IMG/VR virus record: IMGVR_UViG_3300025132_000260
Coordinates: 1-25,818 of that record
Source: a virus
Strand: one strand, 5' to 3'
Length of the DNA stretch: 25,818 nt
Shown: piece by piece, positions 14,789 through 20,271 of the stretch
Layout of the letters: every line of letters begins with the position of its first letter
Numbering within the stretch: the first letter of the stretch is position 1
Position numbers and translations under genes: made by a program
The notes under the pieces: model-generated
Seen by the model: only the letters and a program-made list of their open reading frames with translations
Database searches by the model: none
Told to the model about the DNA's origin: nothing

Positions 14789-15433
14789 TTAACTTACCTC
14801 ACTTATTAAATTAAAATCATCATCTAAATTACCCCATTGCTCTGCCATTGCAACTGCAATACCCTCAAAGGTTTTACTTCTAACATGACTGCGTTGTTCT
14901 TTAGGAAGCTTCCAAGTTTCATAGTGCCACTTAGACATTCTCTTACCATTCTTCATTTCAACCATCTCTGGTTCAACAACTTCTGTGTGTTTTAACTTAG
15001 GAAGATTTTTCAACCAAAGGCAAGTAGTTTTCATGGTGGCATGTCCAAACTGATAAGGCTGTATAATCTGTTCAGGTTTTCTAATCTTGCTAGAGATTAC
15101 ACTAACCGGATTTTCAATACAAATTCGTTTAATAGGTGCATCCATAAGTTTTTGAACAAACTCTAAAGCTTCTTCTTGTAATGACCAAGGCTTTCGCCCT
15201 TCAGTAAACCATCTTGCCCCACTTACAGCTAAGTGAGTGCAAGGGGGATGAGCAATCATTAAATCCCAATCCTGGTTTAAAACTTCTAACACATCTTGGC
15301 GAAAGTGATAATGATGGGCATTATCTAAATTACTTTCGCAAGGCAAGATATCACAACTATAAGCATCATGACCTCGTTTAATAAACTCGTCACGAACTGC
15401 ACCACTATATTCACAAGCAACTAATACTTTCAT
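14789..15433 (-). CDS. C5-cytosine methyltransferase-like protein, compact
   Basis: A 214-residue protein of the Rossmann-type methyltransferase fold. MKVLVACEYSGAVRDEF (1-17) stands where C5-MTase motif I lies; HPPCTHLAV has the motif IV PPC with likely catalytic C65; and IENPVS (E107-N108-P109) replaces motif VI ENV. The usual C5-MTase is longer and carries a target-recognition domain between motifs VIII and IX; here little more than 60 residues could serve. Possible roles are self-methylation of phage DNA against host restriction, or a related base-modifying reaction. AGGAG lies seven bases upstream. Confidence 0.78.
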   Translation of the reverse strand: MKVLVACEYSGAVRDEFIKRGHDAYSCDILPCESNLDNAHHYHFRQDVLEVLNQDWDLMIAHPPCTHLAVSGARWFTEGRKPWSLQEEALEFVQKLMDAPIKRICIENPVSVISSKIRKPEQIIQPYQFGHATMKTTCLWLKNLPKLKHTEVVEPEMVEMKNGKRMSKWHYETWKLPKEQRSHVRSKTFEGIAVAMAEQWGNLDDDFNLISEVS

Positions 15434-15457
15434 TTTGTCTCCTATTTAATTTATATT

Positions 15458-15856
15458 CTATTTGTTATTGTATTTGATGTCAATTTCTTCGCCATGAACA
15501 TTTTCATAATAACTAACAGTAGTATTAAAATTAGCCAAGGTATCTTTAACATCTTGCAAATCTTTTAACCTATCATGCTCTGCTTCAACTTTAGAACTGT
15601 AATCAGGTTTTTCATCAATGTAAAGAGCAATGCGTTCTGCATCTTCTAATGGCATAGAATCATACCAACCTTTACCTCTTGGCCTACCTCTAAATTTATA
15701 ACGAGCAGTTAGTCTGCACTTCTCCATAATAAATTGATAGACTTCATAACCATTGGTTAAAGGTTTATCTAATTGTCCCGTTGGAATATCCAAAGGATTT
15801 CTAGGTGCAGTTTTAAACTCTTTTGTGTTTGTTCTGCGTTCAATTTTATATTTCAT
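15458..15856 (-). CDS. Hypothetical 132-aa protein
   Basis: A 132-residue protein with a basic Arg/Gly segment in the middle (YKFRGRPRGKGWYDSMP, residues 53-69) and a charged helical C-terminus. A good AGGAG site is present. It is among the first genes of the leftward operon, where phages often encode small host-takeover proteins. Function unknown. Confidence 0.7.
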   Translation of the reverse strand: MKYKIERRTNTKEFKTAPRNPLDIPTGQLDKPLTNGYEVYQFIMEKCRLTARYKFRGRPRGKGWYDSMPLEDAERIALYIDEKPDYSSKVEAEHDRLKDLQDVKDTLANFNTTVSYYENVHGEEIDIKYNNK

Positions 15857-15875
15857 TATTACTCCTGGTTTTTAA

Positions 15876-16322
15876 TTAATTAGAAAATTCGTTTACTAAA
15901 TCTTCAATAAGTTGATAAACATCAAAGTCTCCACTAATTGTTTGAAGTCTTAGCTTGGTGGATATTGCACTTCTCTTATCCCAATCTAAATTCCAAACAG
16001 CATCGCAAGTTATATCAGAATCAGAATGATAACCGGTATTTAATTTAATACCTTGATTAGTAGAATAGTCATTTACAAATCCATTAGCTTTTTGAAAGCT
16101 ATCAACTAAAGATTCAAGATTTTCCTTTTCAGCTTTAATATCTCTATTAATGGATTTATATTCTTCTTGTAGCAATTTAATGTTTTCGATTAAACGATTA
16201 GCATTTTTAAATACTAATTTAAAATCTTTTCTAGATTTAAGTAATTCTAGCTCATTGCTTTCGATTTTATTTATGACCTGCTCAACAATTAAGTCTTGGT
16301 CTTTTACTCTCATTTGTGCCAT
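15876..16322 (-). CDS. Hypothetical 148-aa coiled-coil protein, first gene of the long leftward cluster
   Basis: A 148-residue protein. Residues 10-80 form a long charged coiled coil. Residues 85-148 are mixed, with a Cys at C105 (DSDITCDAVWNLDW). The AAGGAGG ribosome site is the strongest in the leftward unit. It is preceded by an untranslated leader with a hairpin (16354-16395) and a possible promoter (16414-16442). No family recognised. Confidence 0.72.
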   Translation of the reverse strand: MAQMRVKDQDLIVEQVINKIESNELELLKSRKDFKLVFKNANRLIENIKLLQEEYKSINRDIKAEKENLESLVDSFQKANGFVNDYSTNQGIKLNTGYHSDSDITCDAVWNLDWDKRSAISTKLRLQTISGDFDVYQLIEDLVNEFSN

Positions 16323-16353
16323 GTTATACCTCCTTGATAGTATAGTTAGCGTT

Positions 16354-16395
16354 AAAAAATCGGTGGTAGTTTTTTAGTTCCGAAGATAACTACCA
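16354..16395 (-). terminator. Terminator- or attenuator-like hairpin in the leader
   Basis: On the minus strand TGGTAGTT (16395-16388) pairs with AACTACCA (16371-16364) around a 16-base loop, followed by CCGA and six T residues. It lies between the putative promoter at 16414-16442 and the first gene at 16322, so a full terminator would block that gene; an attenuator or a 5'-protecting hairpin is more likely. Confidence 0.45.
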
Positions 16396-16413
16396 ACTCC
16401 TCCAACAGCAACA

Positions 16414-16442
16414 TAACTATTGGTTTTTATAGTGCCTGTCAA
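16414..16442 (-). promoter_or_regulatory. Putative sigma70 promoter of the leftward operon
   Basis: Consensus TTGACA on the minus strand (16442-16437), a 17-bp spacer, then TAGTTA (16419-16414), which is a weak -10. Placed about 92 bp ahead of the first gene (start 16322). The -10 is the doubtful part. Confidence 0.5.
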
Positions 16443-16829
16443 CACTTTAAATGATTAGGTGGCAAACCTGATTCTGCCTACTAATAACTCTCACATTGTT
16501 TTAGTAGCACAGTAGACTTACTCGGTTGTGATACCTTCCCATCTACACTCCTCCTCAGTCAAGGGTATTAGCCTTGTCCATTCCTAATTAAGTGCTAGTT
16601 TTGAAATGGAACTAGCAAACCATATAACCAGAGATGTTTTATGTCGTCTTGTAGTTTCATAAGGATAAAATATGAAAAAAAATCCCTTATGTCTTTCGTT
16701 GGAGTCTTACAACTCTGATTAATCTATTAAGCTTTACAAAGATATAGTAAAGAATAATAAAGATTATAGTTTAGTATCTATGAAGTTAAATAGGCTAAGT
16801 AGTCTGCCTAGCCTAGCCTAAAACCATTG

Positions 16830-16862
16830 TGGCATATCTCGTGGTGGTCTGTCAAGCCCCCC
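16830..16862 (-). promoter_or_regulatory. Copy 1 of a duplicated TTGACA/GATATGCCA element
   Basis: Read on the plus strand: TGGCATATC, 10 bp, CTGTCAAGCCCCCC. On the minus strand it is a GC-rich run, TTGACAG, then GATATGCCA. A partner with the same blocks lies at 17238-17269. The best -10 for this copy is CACAAT, 18 bp after TTGACA. The stop codon of the 109-aa gene lies inside TTGACA. Likely a promoter and/or operator facing left. Confidence 0.5.
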
Positions 16863-17181
16863 ATCTTAAACCTTCCATTGGTAATGCATAGACACATTCC
16901 CATGGATTATTACCTAATGGATTATACTTTAAATCTTTAGCCCTTAGATTAACTTTAGTTAAACCAGGCATTAAAGTAAATGGTAAACAGGTTGTATGTC
17001 TTGGAGATTGTGAGGTATCAGTAATTTCTGATATAAACAAATCATTCTCGCAATCTTGATTATACTTCTTAGCTTTGTTTAAATACTTAGTATAGTTTTT
17101 TGATTTAACCTTAACCACGCTTTCAGTTTCTCTAAAACCATGCTCGTTAAAGTTTTTATATGTATATGTTATAATTAACAT
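16852..17181 (-). CDS. Hypothetical 109-aa protein at the head of the leftward arm
   Basis: The ATG at 17181 has AGGAG seven bases upstream, so I prefer it to a TTG 27 codons earlier that lies in the promoter element. The product has a basic, beta-rich N-terminal half (MLIITYTYKNFNEHGF) and a C-terminal part with PLGNNPWECVYALP. It stands alone between two copies of the same promoter-like element, which suggests separate, tightly controlled expression, as for a phage regulator. No DNA-binding motif is recognised. Confidence 0.7.
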   Translation of the reverse strand: MLIITYTYKNFNEHGFRETESVVKVKSKNYTKYLNKAKKYNQDCENDLFISEITDTSQSPRHTTCLPFTLMPGLTKVNLRAKDLKYNPLGNNPWECVYALPMEGLRWGA

Positions 17182-17237
17182 GTTGTCTCCTATTTTAATT
17201 ATGCAGCTACTGTCTCTTTCGCTACCTTTTCCTAGCA

Positions 17238-17269
17238 TGGCATATCCCCATAATTCTGTCAAGCACCCC
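17238..17269 (-). promoter_or_regulatory. Copy 2 of the TTGACA/GATATGCCA element, upstream of the 109-aa gene
   Basis: Plus strand: TGGCATATC, 9 bp, CTGTCAAGCACCCC. The minus-strand TTGACA is at 17262-17257. A -10 with 17-bp spacing would be CATGCT, a poor match. The two copies are nearly identical in their outer blocks while the middle differs, which points to protein binding at the blocks. It precedes the start at 17181 by about 55-80 bp. Confidence 0.5.
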
Positions 17270-17362
17270 TCGAAAAGCCCACAACCACAAGGCTTTGCGA
17301 GGTTTTGCGTAGTGTTTATACTGCCCAGATTTAACTAACTTGTATTAAACACTCTGTATAAT

Positions 17363-17499
17363 GCATTCTCCTGCTCATGTTTTTGTGGCCTAGGTTTAAT
17401 GAAAAAAAATAAAAAACGCATTCTCGTTTATATAATCTAATTCCAGGAGTTTAACCAAATTGCATTCTCGTTTAATTATTCTTAATCCGGTGGTTTAAC
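17363..17499 (+). repeat. Three copies of a 37-bp repeat (GCATTCTC-N24-TTTAA)
   Basis: Copies start at 17363, 17418 and 17462. In each, GCATTCTC is followed at exactly +32 by TTTAA. Copies 2 and 3 also share GTTTA after the first block and GTTTAAC at the end, about 30 of 38 positions. The start-to-start distances are 55 and 44 bp. Iteron- or operator-like layout at the divergent control region. Confidence 0.75.
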
Positions 17500-17600
17500 T
17501 GCAGCCGATTATTTACAAAGCAAATTAAAACATTGGGGTATAAGTGGCGGCCAAAAGGTAAATTTGCAATTTTTTTGCAATGGGTGTATTTTGGGGCAAT

Positions 17601-17620
17601 GAAAAGAAATTAATCTTTTC
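17601..17620. repeat. 20-bp perfect palindrome upstream of the rightward operon
   Basis: GAAAAGA and TCTTTTC flank a 6-bp centre (AATTAA), which itself nearly continues the symmetry. Located 43 bp before the ATG at 17663; operator-like for a dimeric regulator. Confidence 0.55.
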
Positions 17621-17662
17621 TGAAATTGTCTTGATATCTAATAAATTGATGGACTTTAAAAT

Positions 17663-18001
17663 ATGAAAAAATCTACTAATAAAACAGCTTTCAAAAAAAA
17701 GCTACTTAGTAAAGGCGATACTAACCAAATTTATAGAAATATAAATTCTGTTGCGTATCATTTGGCAAATAATACTGTTCAAGCTTCAAGCGAAGCAAAG
17801 GCGAGAACAAAAAAGTATTATGAGCTTCAACGAGCAATAAGAACTTTATTTGTTGCTTATGATAGCGATAAAAAAAGAGCTACTTTAATTGCTGATACTT
17901 CTAAGCTTGATACATGGTTAAAAGCGAAAAAAATACCATCAACACTTTTAAGCAAAGCTAAAAACAAAGCAAAGCCTAAAAGCAACGCAAAGAGAATATA
18001 A
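17663..18001 (+). CDS. Hypothetical 112-aa lysine-rich protein, first rightward gene
   Basis: A 112-residue very basic protein. Residues 1-22 are Lys-rich, residues 25-75 helical, and the tail (SKAKNKAKPKSNAKRI) Lys/Ala-rich as in histone-like tails, suggesting nucleic-acid binding. No Shine-Dalgarno is visible before the ATG (GACTTTAAAAT precedes it). It forms a two-gene rightward operon with the next gene, closed by the terminator at 18285. Its place next to the repeats and palindrome would suit a regulator; function not recognised. Confidence 0.72.
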   Translation: MKKSTNKTAFKKKLLSKGDTNQIYRNINSVAYHLANNTVQASSEAKARTKKYYELQRAIRTLFVAYDSDKKRATLIADTSKLDTWLKAKKIPSTLLSKAKNKAKPKSNAKRI

Positions 18002-18003
18002 TC

Positions 18004-18261
18004 ATGATTGATATGGAAAAAACTGTCATGATGAATTTTGATGACATTGATATGTATTTGACTGTTAAACAATCAAGCTTGAATTTTTATGTTGCCCTCG
18101 TAAGTGTTTTTACAATGGGTAAGAAAAGCATTGAGAGAGCACAGTCAATTGATAGCGAAGTTTTTAATTGCTATGAACACGCAAGGCGACACGCTCTTAG
18201 CATGATTAGAAAACATGGTGCATATGAAAGTGTCGAATTTAAAGGAGGTGCTACACATTAA
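18004..18261 (+). CDS. Hypothetical 85-aa protein
   Basis: Starts two bases after the preceding stop; an ATG three codons later is an alternative. The product is helical with a mildly hydrophobic middle (LNFYVALVSVFTMG, residues 26-39) and His/Arg-rich later part (CYEHARRHALSMIRKHG). Last gene before a strong terminator. No family recognised. Confidence 0.68.
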   Translation: MIDMEKTVMMNFDDIDMYLTVKQSSLNFYVALVSVFTMGKKSIERAQSIDSEVFNCYEHARRHALSMIRKHGAYESVEFKGGATH

Positions 18262-18284
18262 ATAATTAAACATACTTAAAAATT

Positions 18285-18313
18285 AAAGGGTGCTTTTTAG
18301 TGCCCTTTTTTTT
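18285..18313 (+). terminator. Rho-independent terminator of the two-gene rightward operon
   Basis: AAAGGG (18285-18290) pairs with CCCTTT (18303-18308) around a 12-base segment; the T-run spans 18306-18313 (eight T). It separates the first two rightward genes from the packaging module. Confidence 0.85.
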
Positions 18314-18345
18314 GGCCTAATACTTCACCATCTATTAAAAATTAC

Positions 18346-18373
18346 AAGCTCATAGACGAGCTTATATGAGCTT
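18346..18373. repeat. Three-arm inverted repeat with alternative pairings
   Basis: AAGCTC(AT) at 18346 can pair with GAGCTT at 18358 (loop 6) or, as AAGCTCAT, with ATGAGCTT at 18366 (8-bp stem, loop 12). The pairings exclude each other. Confidence 0.6.
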
Positions 18374-18545
18374 CTAGGGTGTAGTTAACACTCAATCATT
18401 CATATGTTGTTTAATGTTTGCTGAGAGAACCTATCAAGAACACTTAAACGCCCATAGGTCAATTAGTTATGCATAGACTGTAAAGCTCTATGAAGTGCTA
18501 CAAATTAAATTACTAGCTCAACAGCTTTTATTTTTGAATGTTAAG

Positions 18546-18606
18546 ACTTCAAAAACTTTTCAGAACTTCAAAAACTTTTCAGAACTTAATGATTAGATTT
18601 TTGAAG
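18546..18606. repeat. 19-bp tandem duplication with 9-bp inverted repeat
   Basis: ACTTCAAAAACTTTTCAGA is present twice in tandem (18546-18564, 18565-18583), with four bases of a third copy. CTTCAAAAA of copy 2 (18566-18574) is the exact reverse complement of TTTTTGAAG at 18598-18606. Confidence 0.75.
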
Positions 18607-18822
18607 CTTGAAAAGTCTATAAAATTTTTACAGTTTAAGATGGCGGCCTATAAAAAACTGTCAAGATTAAAAAGTCTTGATAGGGTGGCAGGAACACCAC
18701 CCCCGGTCCCCCATATATATACTAAATCTCATACATTTCCAGAGATTTTCAAGTGTTAAGTAGGAGGTTTGGTCGGGTTCGTGGAACTTTAAAGACTATA
18801 AAGTACGTGGAAGGAGGTCCTG

Positions 18823-18930
18823 GTGTTTGTTACTATGCAAACCCTGCGGCACCTAAAGGTATTATATAGAAATATTCTTAATTTGTCAAGACCTTTAAGG
18901 AATATATTCGTTTTTTTACAAAAAACTTGA
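18823..18930 (+). CDS. Possible 35-aa small basic/hydrophobic protein
   Basis: A GTG frame of 35 codons preceded at five bases by AAGGAGG. The product begins VFVTMQTLRHLKVLYRNI and is basic and aliphatic. The TGA stop is inside the -35 hexamer of the terS promoter, as seen for two other genes in this window. Non-ATG start and short length make this tentative. Confidence 0.3.
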   Translation: MFVTMQTLRHLKVLYRNILNLSRPLRNIFVFLQKT

Positions 18931-18954
18931 CAAAATTCTAAAATACTGTATAAT
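18927..18954 (+). promoter_or_regulatory. Sigma70 promoter of the packaging module
   Basis: TTGACA (18927-18932), a 16-bp spacer, TATAAT (18949-18954): both hexamers are perfect. The ATG of terS follows six bases after the -10, so transcription should begin at or next to the start codon. Confidence 0.82.
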
Positions 18955-18960
18955 AAAGGT

Positions 18961-19380
18961 ATGCAGAACTTACCCTCAGAACGTAAATTAACAGAAAAAC
19001 AACAAAGTTTTCTGAATAATCTTATTGAAACTAAGGGTGACTTAAAACTTTCCGCAGAACTTGCAGGATACTCCGGCAATCACTATCAAGTACTCAAGAG
19101 TTTAAAAGAAGAAGTAGTAGATTTAGCCCAAAACGTACTTGCAAGGGAAGCACCTAAAGCAGCTTTTAAGTTAGTAGAGGTTATGACAGCAGATAGTTCT
19201 ATTCCTCAAGCTAATGTTAAACTTCAAGCTGCTCAAACGATTCTAGACCGTGTAGGTTTAGGTAAACAAGACAGAGTAGAAGTAAATCACAACGTAAAAG
19301 GTGGTATATTTATTCTACCAGAAAAAGAAACTATTGATTTAAAAGCTGAAGATGGAGATTATGAAGAGGTATCTACATAA
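18961..19380 (+). CDS. Terminase small subunit (putative)
   Basis: A 139-residue protein. Residues 9-45 form a helix-turn-helix-like N-terminus (LTEKQQSFLNNLIETKGDLK ... AELAGYSG) as in many phage small terminases. Residues 45-95 are helical (oligomerisation), and the acidic C-terminus would contact TerL. Small terminases recognise pac/cos DNA. Position as first gene of the packaging block, ahead of TerL and portal, supports the assignment; six small genes and TerL follow. The start seems nearly leaderless. Confidence 0.8.
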   Translation: MQNLPSERKLTEKQQSFLNNLIETKGDLKLSAELAGYSGNHYQVLKSLKEEVVDLAQNVLAREAPKAAFKLVEVMTADSSIPQANVKLQAAQTILDRVGLGKQDRVEVNHNVKGGIFILPEKETIDLKAEDGDYEEVST

Positions 19381-19465
19381 TTTGATAAATTTTTGTAAAG
19401 CATACCCGTTTCAAGCTGCTCTAATGTTTTTATGTGGATGGTATATAGGTATTTTAATTAGATGA
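19361..19465 (+). CDS. 34-aa single-span membrane protein overlapping terS
   Basis: A short frame beginning with ATG inside the terS 3' end (different frame), with GGAG four bases upstream, ending in an ATGA overlap with the next gene. The basic N-terminus (MKRYLHNLINFCKAYPFQ) is followed by a membrane span (AALMFLCGWYIGILI). It exactly bridges the gap between terS and 19462. The stop/start tiling makes it credible as a real small membrane protein; function unknown. Confidence 0.55.
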   Translation: MKRYLHNLINFCKAYPFQAALMFLCGWYIGILIR

Positions 19466-19668
19466 AAATATTTTTAACAGAAATGGATGTTCATGGTGTA
19501 ACTTTTGCAGGTCCAAACATTATAGCTCCTAATTTTGACACAGCAGAACTAGCGGCCTCAAAAAATAACTTAGTTGTTGTTGGTGAACTAGATAGTATCT
19601 ATGTTGATGAAACTAAAACTAAACATGATAATGTAGTTCATCTAGATGATTATAGGAATTTACACTAA
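19462..19668 (+). CDS. Hypothetical 68-aa acidic protein
   Basis: A 68-residue acidic protein with beta-strand character (MKIFLTEMDVHGVTFAGPNI; NNLVVVGELDSIYVD) and an HLDDYRNLH end. It overlaps the small membrane ORF by ATGA and the next gene by TAATG. No family recognised. Confidence 0.7.
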   Translation: MKIFLTEMDVHGVTFAGPNIIAPNFDTAELAASKNNLVVVGELDSIYVDETKTKHDNVVHLDDYRNLH

Positions 19669-19877
19669 TGTTATTAAAAAGAATACAATTTAGAAAGGGT
19701 GGTAAAGCTAAGTCAACTGTTAATAAAGCAGGAAACTATACTAAACCTGGAATGCGTAAAAGAATTTTTCAAAGAATTAAAGCAGGTAGTAAAGGTGGTA
19801 GACCTGGACAATGGTCTGCACGAAAAGCTCAAATGTTAGCTAAAGCTTATAAAAAAGCAGGTGGAGGATACAAATAA
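19668..19877 (+). CDS. 69-aa basic protein, DUF5872-like
   Basis: A 69-residue strongly basic protein with AGNYTKPGMRKRIFQRIKAG then GGRPGQWSARKAQMLAKAYK and KAGGGYK at the end. I recall this GG-x-PGQWSARKAQ...GGGY pattern from a small family found in phages and large DNA viruses (DUF5872); the role is unknown, and the charge suggests nucleic-acid binding. TAATG overlaps on both sides. Confidence 0.75.
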   Translation: MLLKRIQFRKGGKAKSTVNKAGNYTKPGMRKRIFQRIKAGSKGGRPGQWSARKAQMLAKAYKKAGGGYK

Positions 19878-19963
19878 TGGCTCAACCTATGGTTCAACAA
19901 ACTATTAAACATCCAGATAAAAAAGTAATAAAACAACAAAAAGATAAACGTCATAATCAATAA
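19877..19963 (+). CDS. 28-aa basic small protein
   Basis: A 28-codon frame (MAQPMVQQTIKHPDKKVIKQ then QKDKRHNQ) whose ATG and TAA share bases with the stop and start of its neighbours (TAATG on both sides). The exact tiling in an operon where the other junctions are the same type is the evidence. Lys/Gln-rich; function unknown. Confidence 0.55.
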   Translation: MAQPMVQQTIKHPDKKVIKQQKDKRHNQ

Positions 19964-20271
19964 TGGTTAAACGTAAAGACCCTAAAGTGGGCACAGGAAA
20001 AAAACCCAAAGGTAGTGGGAGGAGATTATATACAGATGAAAATCCAAAAGATACTGTCAGAATTAAATTTGCGACTCCAGCAGATGCAAGAGCAACTGTG
20101 GCAAAAGTTAAAAGAATTAAAAAACCTTTTGCAAGAAAGATACAAATTCTCACAGTCCTTGAGCAGAGGGCAAAAGTCGCAGGTAAAACGCAACAAGCCC
20201 AAATCGCCAAGAAAGGCAAAGAAGCAATAAGGAAAAAGCATGGCACTCAAAAAAAGTCAAAGAAGTCTTAA
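19963..20271 (+). CDS. Hypothetical 102-aa basic protein
   Basis: A 102-residue Lys/Arg-rich protein. Its N-terminal part (GTGKKPKGSGRRLYTDENPK, residues 6-25) and the middle (IKFATPADARATVAKVKRI) look like a small conserved phage family; the tail is Lys-rich. It overlaps the next gene by 32 bp. A role in DNA condensation or packaging is a guess from charge and position. Confidence 0.7.
   Translation: MVKRKDPKVGTGKKPKGSGRRLYTDENPKDTVRIKFATPADARATVAKVKRIKKPFARKIQILTVLEQRAKVAGKTQQAQIAKKGKEAIRKKHGTQKKSKKS

Larger units (their letters stand above)
16323..16851. other. Long non-coding leader region with several inverted repeats
   Basis: About 530 bp without a convincing gene. It contains inverted repeats GCTAGTT/AACTAGC (16594-16616, loop 9), CATAAGGAT/ATCCCTTATG (about 16660-16690, one bulge) and TAGGCTA (16791) with two alternative 3' arms TAGCCTA (16809 and 16814). 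On the minus strand, a 12-codon frame beginning MGRYHN has a GAGGAGGAG site five bases before its ATG (near 16541). It could be an untranslated leader RNA or a replication/control region; I see no known RNA family. Confidence 0.55.
17270..17662. other. Divergent control region without genes
   Basis: About 390 bp between the leftward and rightward arms, with no convincing coding frame. It holds the three 37-bp repeats (17363-17499), an AAAGCC/GGCTTT hairpin followed by T4 on the minus strand (17274-17296), direct TTGCAAT repeats near 17566-17581, and the palindrome at 17601-17620. Confidence 0.6.
18314..18926. other. Long intergenic region rich in inverted and tandem repeats
   Basis: About 610 bp before the terS promoter. 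Inverted repeats include three AGCTC/GAGCT arms (18346-18373), ACCTAT/ATAGGT (18429-18459), CATAGA/TCTATG (18472-18492), a 19-bp tandem duplication with a hairpin (18546-18606), and TCAAGA/TCTTGA (near 18663-18680). Two strong plus-strand ribosome-site sequences (TAGGAGG near 18761, AAGGAGG near 18811) suggest tiny coding frames in its last part. Candidate for a structured RNA, pac/cos site or replication origin; nothing recognised. Confidence 0.55.

Noticed and set aside
17182-17262. Extended 136-aa version of the 109-aa gene from a TTG start
   Set aside because: The TTG is part of the TTGACA element, while the ATG at 17181 has a clear AGGAG site.
17363-17499. The three GCATTCTC repeats as a CRISPR array
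   Set aside because: Repeat interiors diverge, spacing is unequal (55 and 44 bp) and no cas genes are present.
18538-18759. A 73-codon plus-strand frame across the tandem repeat
   Set aside because: No ribosome site, it encodes the repeats twice (KLFRTSKTF type) and low-complexity sequence; better explained as non-coding DNA.
16323-18960. tRNA genes in the intergenic regions
   Set aside because: No T-arm (GGTTCRANNCC) with matching cloverleaf arms was found by eye in any of the gaps.
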